Below, piece after piece: positions 48,287-59,444 of a DNA stretch of 64,000 bases; the stretch's first letter is position 1, and each line of letters begins with the position of its first letter. Position numbers and translations under genes: made by a program. The notes beneath the pieces are model-generated. The model worked only from the letters and a program-made list of their open reading frames with translations, did no database searches and was not told the origin of the DNA. This stretch comes from Podocnemis expansa (lineage: Eukaryota; Chordata; Testudines; Podocnemididae). The DNA is taken from positions 47,104,434 through 47,168,433 of the forward strand of contig ML681994.1 in NCBI GenBank assembly GCA_007922195.1, given 5' to 3'.

Positions 48287-48944
48287 TTTTAGTTCTGTTT
48301 ATCAAATCATATGAAAATATTCCAAGTCTTAAACAGATCATTGCAATTCTTCTATCACCTCCAGCTCTTCAATAAAAGCTACCATACTAGTAGAGTTATG
48401 TAAAGAGTCAGCACCTCTCATTAGGAACCATCTTATGTGCAAGCACTCAATCAAATAGTTTTACTAAGTGAAAGGCACTAGGGTAACAGTACAACAACAG
48501 CAAAAATACAGACAAAACAAAAGCTCAAACTGCAGTCTTGCATCATACAATTCCCTTTTAGTTTTGGCAAAGCTGAAAATGTTAGTGGTTCTTAGTTCAG
48601 AGGCTTAGTCTTGCTGGTTAGGAGGGAAGAAACAAAAATCACACACACTGCACGATTATGCAGGAAATCTGCTTTGCTGCAAATTACCTCCGGAATGGAC
48701 AATGAACTAATCAGAACCCTTGAAAGAGCCACATTTTCCAAAGGAGAGCGTAGTACATATTCCCACTTCACCTGTTTTCCATTTCTCCTTAGCATAAGTG
48801 AATGCCTTCATCTTCACTAAAGCAGGAAGTAAATCAAAATCTGATGCACACAGACTCTCCCTAAAGCAGATTCATCTGTTGATCACTATGAGTGATCTTC
48901 CAGCCTTTTTGAGGAGAAAATTAATTGTATGAGCACCAGTCTTC
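48287..48944. other. Non-coding stretch
   Basis: No gene recognised. Overlapping frames on both strands near 48592-48820 have no domain. Confidence 0.4.
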
Positions 48945-49300
48945 CAGGCAGGCAGTGTCAGTGTAAACTAGCATTCAAACACACGCTACCAAAGCTGAGG
49001 CTGACACAGTGTAAAAAATCTTAAGCTGTATCTTTATTATAAATGCTACAGTGGCACAACTGCAGCAATGCTACACAAGTGTAGACACCTGCTACTGCAA
49101 TGAAAGAGGGTTTTCCCCATCTTTGTTACAAATCCACCCTCTTGAGAGATGTTAGCTAGGTCAACAGAAACATTCTTTCAGTAACATAGTGTTTGTACCA
49201 TGGCTTAATGGAGCTTAACTAACTTACTCAGTGTTATGAATTCTTTCACACTTAAGAGCAATGTAGCTAGGTTGACTTAAGACCAGCTGTTACACTACTA
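48945..49300. mobile_element. Old DNA-transposon-like repeat, second copy
   Basis: Phrases include AAGTGTAGACACCTGCTACT, GAGGGTTTTCCCCATCTTTG, CCACCCTCTTGAGAGATGTTA, GCTAGGTCAACAGAAACATTC and AATGTAGCTAGGTTGACTTAA. These follow a repeat in which opposing arms with TAGCTAGGTTGACTTAA occur. It is related to 25123-25345 and strongly diverged. Confidence 0.5.
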
Positions 49301-49439
49301 TAGCAGTTCTCAACCTACAGCCTATGAACCACTTGTGGACCAAGGAGCATACACTTACAATCCTTGAGAGATCCTCAGGGCCATACAGTTAGTTAGTATC
49401 AGAGATGGCCAACAATGGTAAATTGGATGAGAACCACTG
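49301..49439. mobile_element. Probable hAT-type MITE
   Basis: Left end TAGCAGTTCTCAACCTACAG and right end GATGAGAACCACTG form an imperfect inverted repeat (CAGTGGTTCTCAxx type), a common hAT end. The body has CCTATGAACCACTTGTGGACC. I could not find a clean 8-bp duplication. Confidence 0.55.
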
Positions 49440-50790
49440 TACTGAAGGGACTATACCACAAACTTTTAGGTGAATTCTCTACTTTATGATGGATTCCATT
49501 ATCAATGATTCTGTTGAGAAGCAGAGAGCCTGAGTTGATAAAATATGCCAATGTTTAAGAAATCATGGTGTGATCATATTTTTTTACATGTCACACACAT
49601 GGCTTTTTAGATCTGGCTAGATTTTTTAAGTCTCACTGATATCTTTAAAACAAGCCTGAAGAAAATTAATTCAAAGTGTGTAATTTTACTGTTAGGATGA
49701 CCTAAAATAAAAAACAAACTGAACTGTGAAGTGTTTAATTTTGAATTAATTTCACTGTAAGCACAAGCTTAGAGAGTTGAACACTACAAAAAATTATTCC
49801 ACAAATATCTGTGGTCATATGACGAGTAAAGATTTGAACTCCTTTCTCACTTTTGCTCGACTTCCTATATGACCTTGTGCAAGTTATTTGATATTTGCAA
49901 AGGTTTTGTTGTGGGAACAGACAGAAAACAGACAACTTTCTCAGATTATTCATCTGTGAATTGAGGATAACAACATTTGCCTGCTCCAGACAGGTGCTGT
50001 ATGGCTTACTTCATTAGTATTTGTAAAATGTTTCAGCTTATATGCAAGTGCAAGAGCAGTAGGAAGGTTCTGTAATTAAAAGTTAGGACTGAGACTAAAG
50101 AAATCAGTGTTTTATTCTGATCTCTGTCACTAAGTCACTGTATGCTTATTGACAAGTCATGCAAGTCAATATTTTCAAAAGTGGCATTAATTTTAAATGG
50201 ATATGAAACTTAACTTGTTTCTCAAAGATGCTCCATACTTTTTGGTCCCAATCATGTCAATAAGGTGAGGGAATCAACAGTCTTGGACTTACTGTAAGAT
50301 ATTCAATAATATTTATGAGGCTCTCAAACCTCTTAAGCTTATAAGTAAATTATACTATTAAGTGCAAAATATTACTTTTACTATAACTATTCTTCTGTAA
50401 TAAGGCAATTCAGTATTAAAGCTTTTTTCAGATAAGGTGAAGTCAAAGTTCAAAGAGTCAGATCCACAGCTTTATAGTAACGAATATGCAAAATCATCTA
50501 GATTCTTTCACAGTCAGGAAGAAATAGTATGTGATCATGCAATTAAAGACTGTCATAATCCATATTCACAAGAGGGGCAAATTAAGATGCTCAGGTAACC
50601 TTAATTCTGTCTTTTCCTAAATTTTGAGTGCTTTATTTTGTAACCTTAATAATGGTCTTTTAACATTGAATGTTTCTGTGTAATTGCATTGATTTTTAAA
50701 GCCAACAGAAAGCCTATCATGTGGTATCATACTGACACTCACATTATTCACCAGCAAGCATGGAATTCTTAAATTCACTGCATAGCTCTC
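49440..50790. other. Non-coding stretch with a MIR-like piece
   Basis: At 49855-50045, CTATATGACCTTGTGCAAGTTA, CATCTGTGAATTGAGGATAAC and TTTGTAAAATGTTTCAGC resemble the MIR/L2 tail order. The remainder is AT-rich without a recognised gene. Confidence 0.45.
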
Positions 50791-50819
50791 AGCCACTTGA
50801 ACAAAAGGAGTAATTGATA

Positions 50820-51590
50820 CCAAGAGTACGTTGTCATACTGCATATGACCCAGCACAAGAAGGGAATGGGACACCTGGTCAGTGGGTTTCACAGATATGC
50901 ATCGACAGCAAAGGAATGTTGAGACTCAAGAATCTCACTCTGGAGGACTGTGGTCTCTTCTGCCCATTTTTCCTACGCATGAACCCTCCCTGCCCTGTTC
51001 CCTCCAACCTATCCCTAATTCTGTCTCTTTCACACACCTCTAGCTCCTTTTTCCAATCCCATTCTACCTTCCTTCACATTCCCAATCTCTTGTCCTTAAT
51101 CTTCTCATCCTCCACTCAGTCCCAAACCCCAGGCTTCTTCCCCAGAAATTGCTAGTCTCACACCTCCAGACTTCCAATCCCAGTCTCCTTGCCCAGCCAT
51201 TCCAGAATCTCTACCCTCCTTCTGGCTCCTTACCCCTAGTCTCTTTGCCCAGTCCAATCAACCCAATTCCTCAACCATTCCTCCCCCCCCATTCTGATCT
51301 CCAGGCACCTCCTATCTTCATTCCCTGTCCTCACAGGATCACACATCCAATCTCCTTGCTTGGGGTTTTTGATCAATCATAATGTTGTCCACTCCCTCTA
51401 AGATCTTTGTCCTAGTTTCTGAGCCCATTTCCCTGACCTTCCTCTTGTTCTCTTGCAATGCTCACAAGACGGCAGCTTCCTTCTGCATGAAGCCTAGGCC
51501 CAGCATGAGTCATCAAGAGCACAAGAGAGGCAGTCTCTCTGCTCTCAATTCTGGTGCTTGGATCCAGTGAGAGGTGGTGACAAGTTTAGA
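50820..51590 (+). repeat. CT-rich dispersed repeat, copy 1
   Basis: A short coding-like patch (GTPGQWVSQICIDSKGMLRL and KNLTLEDCG in frame 3) is followed by several hundred bases of C/T-rich sequence with recurring CCCAGTCTCCTTGCCCAG-like units. It closes with AGAGGCAGTCTCTCTGCTCTC. A similarly built block lies at 58250-59440. The open frames here result mainly from the CT bias. I do not recognise the family. Confidence 0.45.
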
Positions 51591-51837
51591 ACTACAATAG
51601 CTCAGATTGTTAGAGAATGGCCTATTTTCCCATCCCTCTGGCTAAATATTTTTGGGTTTCCTATAAACTGCATCTGAGCATGAAACATGCAGTTCCATCG
51701 TAGGTGTGCGGCACAGAGACAAAGACGAGTTGGTAAGTAGCCTACACTGATGTCTGAACCAACAAGTTCAGAGAGTTGCACATGCAGAGGGAGTTATGGA
51801 CTGAGATATTAGGTTCACTGTTACTGTAAAGCCTGAC

Positions 51838-51971
51838 CTGGCTCCCACCCCCTTTTTACTGGCAGTGGGGGCTTAGAACCAGCTCCTGCCAGCTGTGACA
51901 AGTGACCCAGTGCCAAATTTGCCCCCCATCACTTATCAGGGAAGGAGGCTCCGCAGCCTGGTCAATTTCAC
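51838..51971. repeat. GC-rich fold-back, left arm
   Basis: Reads GGCTCCCACCCCC, CCAGCTCCTGCCAGC, GTGCCAAATTTGCCCCCC, TCAGGGAAGGAGGCTC and CTGGTCAATTTCAC. It is the imperfect inverse of 51976-52112, with a 4-base loop TTCT. Confidence 0.85.
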
Positions 51972-51975
51972 TTCT

Positions 51976-52112
51976 GTGAAACTGACCAGGTTGCAGAGCC
52001 ACCTGCCCTGATTAGTGAGAGGAAGGGCAAATTTGGCCCCAGCTCATTTGTCAGGGCTGGCAGGAGCTGGCTCCAACATCCCCGCCACCAGTGGAGAGGG
52101 GCTGGGAGTGAT
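51976..52112. repeat. GC-rich fold-back, right arm
   Basis: GTGAAACTGACCAGG, GAGCCACCTGCCCTGATTAG, GGGCAAATTTGGCCCCAG, GGCTGGCAGGAGCTGGCT and GAGAGGGGCTGGGAGTG mirror the left arm. Arms of about 135 bases would make a long hairpin. Confidence 0.85.
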
Positions 52113-52740
52113 GGCACCTCCCCAGCTCCTTTCCATAGGTAGTGAAAAGGCAGAAAGGGACTAGGGGCCCAACCTGGCTCCAAGTCCATCTCCCCTAACC
52201 AGGGGCATGGGGACCCAGCATCTCCCAACCGCTGGCCACTCGCAAGCAGCCAGGTTAGATGCTGGCTCCCCCAACCCCTGGCCACTTGCAAGCCAGCCCC
52301 CACCAACGGCGGAGAGGGGCTCAGCCCCTCTCTGTAGACTGCAGGGGCTAGGAGCCCATCTGGCTCCCAGAGGCTTGCTGCAGGGGCCAAGCAGCTTGGA
52401 GCCTGCTCAATTTCACAGGCATGGAGTCTGCAAAATTGATGAGACTTGGAGCTGCTGGCTCCACAGGGCAAGCCTCTAGGAGCCAGGTGGGCTCCCAGGG
52501 GGTTCCTAGGCCCCACAGAGAGGGGCTAAGAGCCCCATCCAACTCTTAGCCCCTCTCTGCAGGCTGCAGGAACTGGCTGCCAGCCCCTGCCCCCCACAGT
52601 GAGGGGCTGGGAGCCAATCCAGCCCTACCTCCTCACCACAGGGCTGGAGCCAGATTGGGCCCGCTGGCCTGATCAGGCCCAAGCCTGATCACAACTAGGG
52701 GCAGGTAAGGAGGTGGGGCCTGCCCTATAAAGTTGGCTTG
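52113..52740. repeat. GC-rich nested palindromic block
   Basis: Contains a second fold-back, with CTGGCTCCCAGAGGCTTGCT near 52359 opposite AGCCTCTAGGAGCCAGG near 52470. A third has AGAGGGGCTAAGAG near 52519 opposite CTCTTAGCCCCTCTCT at 52544-52559. Recurring GAGAGGGGCTGGGAGCCA motifs link the parts. The frames on both strands (51968-52516 minus, 52207-52479 plus) follow from the repeated GC-rich motifs and are not genes. Confidence 0.75.
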
Positions 52741-52890
52741 AAAGTTTAAACCGAGTTACAGGGCAGGAGTTATTAAATCAACTTAAGTACTTGCTTAAGT
52801 CAACTTAACTATTTCTAAATATAGACAGGGCTTTCTTTAAGTTGACTTAAGGGCCCTTAAGTCGACTTAAAGCCACAATGTAGACATATC
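52741..52890. repeat. TTAAGTYGAC fold-back
   Basis: TTAAGTTGACTTAAGGG meets CCCTTAAGTCGACTTAA at 52853/52854, a nearly perfect palindrome. Further CTTAAGTCAACTTAA units lie at 52785-52808. The right edge has GTAGACATATCC, a phrase common at the ends of reptile non-autonomous repeats. Confidence 0.75.
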
Positions 52891-54600
52891 CATTATTAGC
52901 ACTCAGTATTAAATCTTTCCTGAGAGATGATGAGATACTACAAATATATGTGGAGATTATAAACTGTGTGGATTAGCAAAGTGAAGATAAAGGATATTGT
53001 ACCGTAGCACAGTGATAGGACAAAACTCTGACATTTGACATGAAGGCATAAATTCTCCTATAGCTGATGGGAATTGTGGAAGTGTTTTTAAGGATATTAC
53101 TTGGTATGTGGTGTGCTACTGTGTTTTAACAGTAGGATCTAAGGTAATAAGATTAATGAAGATGTGTAAAATCACCAAGGTTCTTTTTCTCAGTATTCAC
53201 ATCACTAGAAACCCGAAATTCAAAAGATGAAAATTTGTTACAATATTTTACCTGTTGAAATGCACTTAAACATTTCTACCTCAACTCAGAATTAGGCTAT
53301 GAGATAATTCCAATAATAATCAAATCACAACAAAGTCAAAATTATTCTGCTAAAATCATCATCTTTTCTGGAATATTTGGTATAAACTGTAATGATTTAA
53401 ATGTATGTGATTTCCTATCAGAGTATCTAGTTATTTTAAAAGAAACAGCAACTGCACCTCTTTTTTTACTCTAAGAAACAAAAGACGACAAATTAATATT
53501 TTTTTTCTAATTTAGAAGAATTCTTACCTATCAAACAAATTACATATTGGTCAGATTTTAATAGACTGGTAGAATAAATTTGTTTCTCTCTAGTGCTGTT
53601 CTCTTGTGTTCATTGCTCAGTGCTAGTGTGGTCTGATCTTTCTCAACTAAAGAGTTAACCAAGTCACTGTAATTGTAAGCTTTCTTTAGCTAGCAAAAGA
53701 TAAAGCAGGATTTAAAGACCATTTTCGACCAGACTCATAATACAGTAAAGGGTCACCTGCTTGTTCAACTAATTCTGACTTTAAGGTGATCGGCTTATTT
53801 TAAAGGCTCAGATCTTCAAACTGCTCTCATTTATAGAACAAAGAAAATAATCCAGATTTTGGAACAAATCTCAGGAAAGATCTTATAAATTTTTCATCGG
53901 ATAGTGCTCTTCAACTAAACAACGGTAGTTGAGGTAACCTGAAACCAATACACATTTTTCCCCCATTTAACTTCATGCAAGAGGAAGCAAAAAACAAACA
54001 AGCAAAACAAAGAAAACAAAAAAACCAAGCAGCCAACAGTAACCTTTATACCATTTCAGACCTTTAGGGTCAATATTATTCAGAAAGAGAATATAATGCA
54101 ATAAAATACTGCAATTTATCTTGCCAGCAGAGGTAGATAATCACTTTGAATAAAAAGTTGCAGATAAGTTTTTAAATTAACAGATTCCGCCATAAAGATT
54201 CTCTCATATTAAAATATAAAGCTATTCTTCTATTTAGTACCATTTAACTCATGTCTAAGAAGCTGATCTGCTTTTAAAAACTGAACAATATCTTTTTATT
54301 TACTACTACTACTAGATAGGACACTCTGAAAATTAGTTTCAAAGGGAAAAAAGTCAGTGCTTATTTTTGTGGCTAAAAAATGAACAAAGACCTATTATTG
54401 AATGAATTAACTTTAGCTTTGGGGCTACTTACTTCCTACGGTTTTTAATATAAGAAAAGACATTTTCCCAATTTATATCAATTGTTCAAATGAATGCTAT
54501 TGTTCAAGTCATGCAACAGGTGATGTAAGAGATAGTATAATGAACAAAACCCTACCCGTGACAGGGTGATTGGAGCCTAGAGTTGATCCAGCACTCTGAT
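52891..54600. other. AT-rich non-coding stretch
   Basis: No gene recognised. An A-rich (CAAA/CAAG) low-complexity patch lies at 53985-54035. Confidence 0.45.
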
Positions 54601-54607
54601 CACTAAG

Positions 54608-54945
54608 TCTACATTCACACACAGGGGGTTATTTCAATACAAGTTAATTCGAATTAAGAAAATGTTAATTCGAATTAAGGAAAAAAGCTGAAAGCGAAAA
54701 AGCATGTTCGGACTACAGTTATTTCGAAACGAGTCACCGTTGTTTCGAAACATGTTCTGATGGGATCGTTTCGAAACAACGTTGTTTTGTCACCAAATGG
54801 GGTTTAAGTTGTTTAGAAAAAATGGCGTTCTTTCGAAACAACGGAACCCATTGTTTCAAAACAATGGTACATCGTCTGAACATGGAGTTTCTTATTTCGA
54901 AACAACCTCTGTTGCTTCAAAATAAGACTGCCGTGTGAACACACC
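54608..54945. mobile_element. TTTCGAAA-rich fold-back MITE
   Basis: Ends TCTACATTCACACACAGGGG and the inverse of CGTGTGAACACACC form an imperfect inverted repeat, flanked by CTAAG on both sides (54603-54607, 54946-54950). The interior holds many TTTCGAAA, TTCGAATTAA and GTTGTTTCGAAAC units in both orientations. There is no coding sequence. The family is non-autonomous; the superfamily is uncertain because the flank could also be read as a TA duplication. Confidence 0.8.
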
Positions 54946-54981
54946 CTAAGATACTAGCTGTCCCATGGAGTAGAGTTAAAT

Positions 54982-55162
54982 CAAGGGTGTCAAACTTGCG
55001 GCCTGTTGGATTCATGTAGCCCACAAAATCATTTCCATCTGGCCTGTGACTAAACACTCTCACTAACAGAGAGTGCCCTAGTATTTCGATTTATGTTACA
55101 GTATATATGGCCCACTTGAAGTACATTATATCAAATCTGGGCTAGAAATGACTAAACTCCTG
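54982..55162. mobile_element. hAT-type MITE, relative of 41946-42144
   Basis: Starts CAAGGGTGTCAAACTTGCGG and ends ATGACTAAACTCCTG. The flanks AGTTAAAT (54974-54981) and ACTTAAAT (55163-55170) are an 8-bp duplication with one mismatch. The body has TATATGGCCCACTTGAAGTAC and is in opposite orientation to the 42-kb copy. Confidence 0.85.
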
Positions 55163-55170
55163 ACTTAAAT

Positions 55171-56585
55171 GGAGATGGATATTCAATGGCCTGATCAGTC
55201 AGAGGCTTGAGAAGCTCATGTAACCCATCAGCCAGGAACAGTTAAAGGTTAGGAAGAAAGTACAAGAAGGCTGGCAGGGCCAATGGAGACAGAGTCTCAA
55301 GATGAGAACATCTTACTCTCTTTCCTAAAGAGTGGTCTAAGTGGGATATTTATGTCCATTTATATGTTGCTGCAATGAGGCTGTACTGATAAAGGAGTAC
55401 TTATGGATACATAAGTGTCAAGGCACTTTGAGATGGGCCAAAAGGTAGGAAAAAAGACAACCTTGTCACTGCTATGCATTTTAAAAACTAATATTAAAGT
55501 TTTATGTTACAGGCATGGGGGGGAGGCTACATAGCCAGAAAAATCTATTATTAATACACACACTAAGATTTCATAAAATAAAAGTCTACACACACAGTTC
55601 ACATTAAAAACAGTATGCAAATCAGTCTACTCAAGTATTTCTGACCTATTTTGTGGGGTATATCTTTACATATACAATTTGGTTATGTTCCAGAAATATC
55701 ATGCTGTCCTCTACAACTGATTTATATTCATTTATTTTATCACATTTGAACAGCCTGTGTTAATCCTTTGACCTGTCATTTTTGGATTATGGCAAACGTA
55801 GAACTTTAACATCATTTTCATTGACAGATAGGATTTGTGGGAATCCTAAAGATGTGGGCAAAAAGGAACATTTCTGAGTTCTGATGGAACTTTTTTCCAT
55901 CATGCATGCTTATTAGTTACACTGTGAGTCTATATTAAAAGGTTTGCAAACAAAGCACTGGACTCCAAATATTCAAGAAGCAATGCTTGAGCTCATTTCA
56001 TGATTAATATTTGTAATCCAGCTATTAAATAGTGCATAAAGAAGTGTTCACTGACAGCCTGTTAGGTAGGTCAACACAACTGGAGGCAACAGATGTTTAC
56101 TCAGTAGAATGGCAAATACTGCAATAAGTGTGCTACTATTTCTCTTTTATTGTTTTCATGGTAAGTGGCTATCACTATGACTGCTGTTCTGAGAGTGCCA
56201 TTTTCACTATTTCATGTATAAGGAAATACTCTTTTCACAAAAATACATTCTTATGAGTGCAAAACTGATTAATTGCCAAGAGGAATGGCCAAATTCTACC
56301 TTCAGACTCCTGAAGTCAATGAGATGTGTGTACATGCATGAAGGAAATGTGTGTCCAAATGCCTTTTGCACCCACATCACTGTTCATGTATTATACATAA
56401 TTTGACATATTACACACAGAAGCATTAAAAGAAAGTTAATTTTGCAGAGTCAGGCACTCAACATTAAGAAATGGCCCAATTAAGTTTGCCCATATATCTT
56501 TAAATCAGCTCCCTTGTGGTTATGCATTATGATACAGTCTTCAACTACATGATCTCATGCTATGTTTCCCAAAAGACTCTGGCCT
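55171..56585. other. AT-rich non-coding stretch
   Basis: No gene recognised. Confidence 0.45.
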
Positions 56586-56591
56586 CCTTCA

Positions 56592-56698
56592 AAACAAATA
56601 AGGAGTCCTATGGCACTTAAAGAAATTTAGTCTTTAAAAGTGCCACAGGACTGATCTGTTTTGTTGAACTAAACTAATATGGATACCCCTTTGGAACT
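56592..56698 (+). mobile_element. Palindromic retro-repeat, copy I (arms deleted)
   Basis: AAATAAGGAGTCCTATGGCA and CTTAAAGAAATTTAGTCTTT join directly to AAAAGTGCCACAGGACTGAT. The complete constant end follows: TTTTGTTGAACTAAACTAAT, ATGGATACCCCTTTGGAAC. Internal arm sequence is missing. Confidence 0.8.
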
Positions 56699-56886
56699 TG
56701 CCCCATTCAGAGTACAAGATCTACAATGCTCTCTGAAGAAGCAGCTATTCAATGTTTTGATTGTTCCCAACTGTTCAGTATGTGGCCCTCCCTCTTACTG
56801 CTACCTACTATTCAAACCCTTCTCTGAAGAACTTTTAATATTCTCAACAGCTTTTCTACAATCCTCATAACTACAGTATCTGAGAG

Positions 56887-56985
56887 CTTCATAAATATTA
56901 ATAATGTATCTTAACACCCACTGAAGTGAGGGGGTATTATTATCCCCATATTACAGGGGCAATGCTGAGGCACAGACTTTAAATT
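56887..56985 (+). repeat. MIR-like core
   Basis: TATTATTATCCCCATATTACAGGGGC followed by AATGCTGAGGCACAGACTTT matches the MIR core (ATTATCCCCATTTTACAGATG...GAGGCACAGA). Confidence 0.6.
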
Positions 56986-56999
56986 CAAAAGTTTACAGT

Positions 57000-57490
57000 A
57001 ATCTTGGGCGCCCAATCTGAGACAGCTAGGACTTGATTTTGCCGGCCTTCTTAGCATTACATAGTGGGACAAAGTTTCTCCTTTACACGCTGGGGACTGC
57101 ACTTCCCATTAGGATTGAGTTTGTTTCCCTCAGGCCTCCAGACCTGGGAAAGGTCTTCGCCCCCCACCTCAGGCAAGGGTTTTTCTTTCCCCCCGGGTTT
57201 GTACCTGTGGGGCACTTCCTCACTACAGTTCTGCTTCTTCTGCTTCTACAGATCTGCTGCCTTCCAACAGCACCTTTCATTGTCTCCTCTCCCTCACATT
57301 CTGGTAGATCCCCTCACTCCCCAGCTACATCTTTCTTTTGAAGGAACTGTTTTTAATAAGTCCTAGCTGGGGCCTTAATTAGCACCAGGTTTGCTAATTA
57401 GCCTGGAGTAACCACTGCCCAGCTACAAGGAGACAAGTGATTTGCTGATATATTGGCCTTCTAGAAATTTTTGGAAGCCATCTAGACTGA
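57000..57490. other. GC-richer block, possible old LTR or DNA element
   Basis: TCTGCTTCTTCTGCTTCTAC and CCTCCAGACCTGGG give overlapping frames on both strands, but no domain. TTAATTAGCACCAGGTTTGC, TAATTAGCCTGG and TGACCCCGTCACA at the right edge look like a repeat I cannot name. Confidence 0.35.
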
Positions 57491-57499
57491 CCCCGTCAC

Positions 57500-58240
57500 A
57501 ATATATTCACAGCACAGTTCCCATTGACTTCAGTTGGACATGCAACTTTAATTCTGGCATTTTCTACCTTTGCATGTTTGACTTTACTACTTTACAGAAG
57601 TTCTTCTAATAGAGTTTTGTGGGTGTAATTCATAAGGCTTTAAAAATAAAATTGGAAAAAAAAAAAAAAGAAAAAGATTTTTACCTTGAGGTATTGCATT
57701 GACACTTACATGATCCTTCTGCAGGGTTGGAACATTAAGGTCTACCACAACGACTTTGGCCAGTTGAGCTAACAGAGTAAAGGAATAATAAGTCTACTTA
57801 CAAAGCACCCTTTTCCCACAAAAGCGCTCAAGGGTACTGAACAATTGTAACACCAATTTCTCATTATCTAATTAAAAAAATAAAGACCACCCCAACCTTA
57901 ACAAAACTACAGACAAAATGGTAAATGAGGAACAAAAGAATAGCTACCAGGGTAGTAATTTAAAAACTCTGAAAAAGTTACATCTTTTTTTCTCCCCACT
58001 TCAAAAAAAAAACAACCCTATTTCATGAAGGAGCAAGCTCCTCACCCTCAAATCTGCCCCAAAGTCTTGATTTTTCACTCAGTTCTAGCATGATGACAGA
58101 GCTACTAAACTCCTTACAGTATGCAAACACAAATACCGCTCAGGTGAAGGCTCAAAGAGAGGTCAGGGCCATTCCCATTCAAAGCTTTATAAATATCCAA
58201 GTAAATGATAGCATTGTGGAGGATTATGTTGTCACCCTAT
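57500..58240. other. Non-coding stretch
   Basis: No gene recognised. A12-type runs at 57656 and 58002. Confidence 0.4.
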
Positions 58241-58249
58241 ATTTACCAA

Positions 58250-59440
58250 GTACTAGAGAGGGATGGAATGTACATTTTGCCAGTAGATTTCACAGACATT
58301 AGAGGAACAGCGAAACCCAGGAACCTTAGATTTTATTCCAGATTCTGGAGGGCATATGGGGCTTGTCATTACAGACTTTTCTGCCCTGTGTTCCCCCAGC
58401 CTGATCTTTACTGTCCTTGTCCCCTTCAATTGTCTCCTCACACTTCCAGTTCCTTCTCTCTCAGCTCCTTGCCTTAGTCTTGTAAGATGATGATGAAGAA
58501 AATGGAGTCTCAGAGGTGCATTGGGTCAAACATTGCCCTTTATTGCCTTCTCCTGCTCATTGCTCTCAACTCCCCAAAGACCATTTTTGGTTATATTAAC
58601 AGCCAAGCAATCAATATTAGTATCTCTGTGGTGAATATGATTACACACACCTTTGTTTGTTATTTACAGGTTTAGTCAATGGTGCGCAGGTATTTAACTC
58701 TACGACATGTTACTTTTGCTACAGCAATGTCTATAAATTACTGATTAAGTGTTTAGCAAGGGAGGCGAAGGGAAAAAAAGATAAGCATGTTCTCACCAAG
58801 GATCTTACACAGGAGAGAAAAGAGTATTTTTCTCAGTTTCTCTCTTCTCTTCTCACAACTTCTAAAAGAAGTGTGACAGCACATTTTAACTAAAATTCCA
58901 ATTACAAGGAAGAAAGAGCTGCCAGCCCATGACCCCATTATCGCAACAATCACTGGTTCAGGCAGACGCCTCGAGTCCAACTCCAACTTTACTCTCCTAT
59001 AAGTCTCTTCCCTTCCTCACCCCTCGTTCTAGTCTCCTCATCAACCCAGTGCCAATATCCCTCTGCATAACTCTTTGTCCAGTCTCAACTCTCATCCTAA
59101 CAGCCCTCAAGCACTACCACCACTACCATACCTCCAGTGGCACCCCAGAGCAGTCTCCTGGCCGAACCAAGTCCTAGATCCTGGTTTTAGGCTTCACTGC
59201 TGAAGGGCCTGATCCCAATTTATGCTCTTTCTGCCCTCAACCCCACCCCAGGTTCAGATGTTGTCCCCTCTATGTCTTCCTCCACATTGTCCATGCACCA
59301 GAAAACAGAATTTTGAGAGTGCAAAGAGACCATCTCCCTGCCCTCATTTCCTGTGCCCAGTGCTGCAGCAGTCATAGGTAGCCAGGAGGAGCAATTCCAC
59401 AGGAAGTTCTCAGCCCCTGGGATGGTTAGCATGACTTGCA
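58250..59440 (+). repeat. CT-rich dispersed repeat, copy 2 (interrupted)
   Basis: Starts with GTAGATTTCACAGACATTAG and a coding-like patch similar in layout to 50.88 kb. It then goes to CT-rich sequence (58380-58480), an unrelated AT-rich insert (58490-58920), CT-rich sequence again (58980-59170) and a closing AGAGACCATCTCCCTGCCCTC near 59320. The layout parallels 50820-51590. Confidence 0.4.
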
Positions 59441-59444
59441 CCTA

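Noticed and set aside
50820..51155. Immunoglobulin-like exon (GMLRLKNLTLEDCG)
   Set aside because: Only one short phrase fits; no conserved upstream Cys or Trp in frame, and the continuation is CT-rich repeat.
51968..52516. 182-codon minus-strand frame, apparently Pro/Leu/Gly-rich protein
   Set aside because: It lies wholly inside a GC-rich nested palindrome; the residues reflect repeated motifs, and frames exist on both strands.
57000..57490. Solo LTR
   Set aside because: No TG...CA ends with a short target duplication could be placed, so it is left as an unnamed block.
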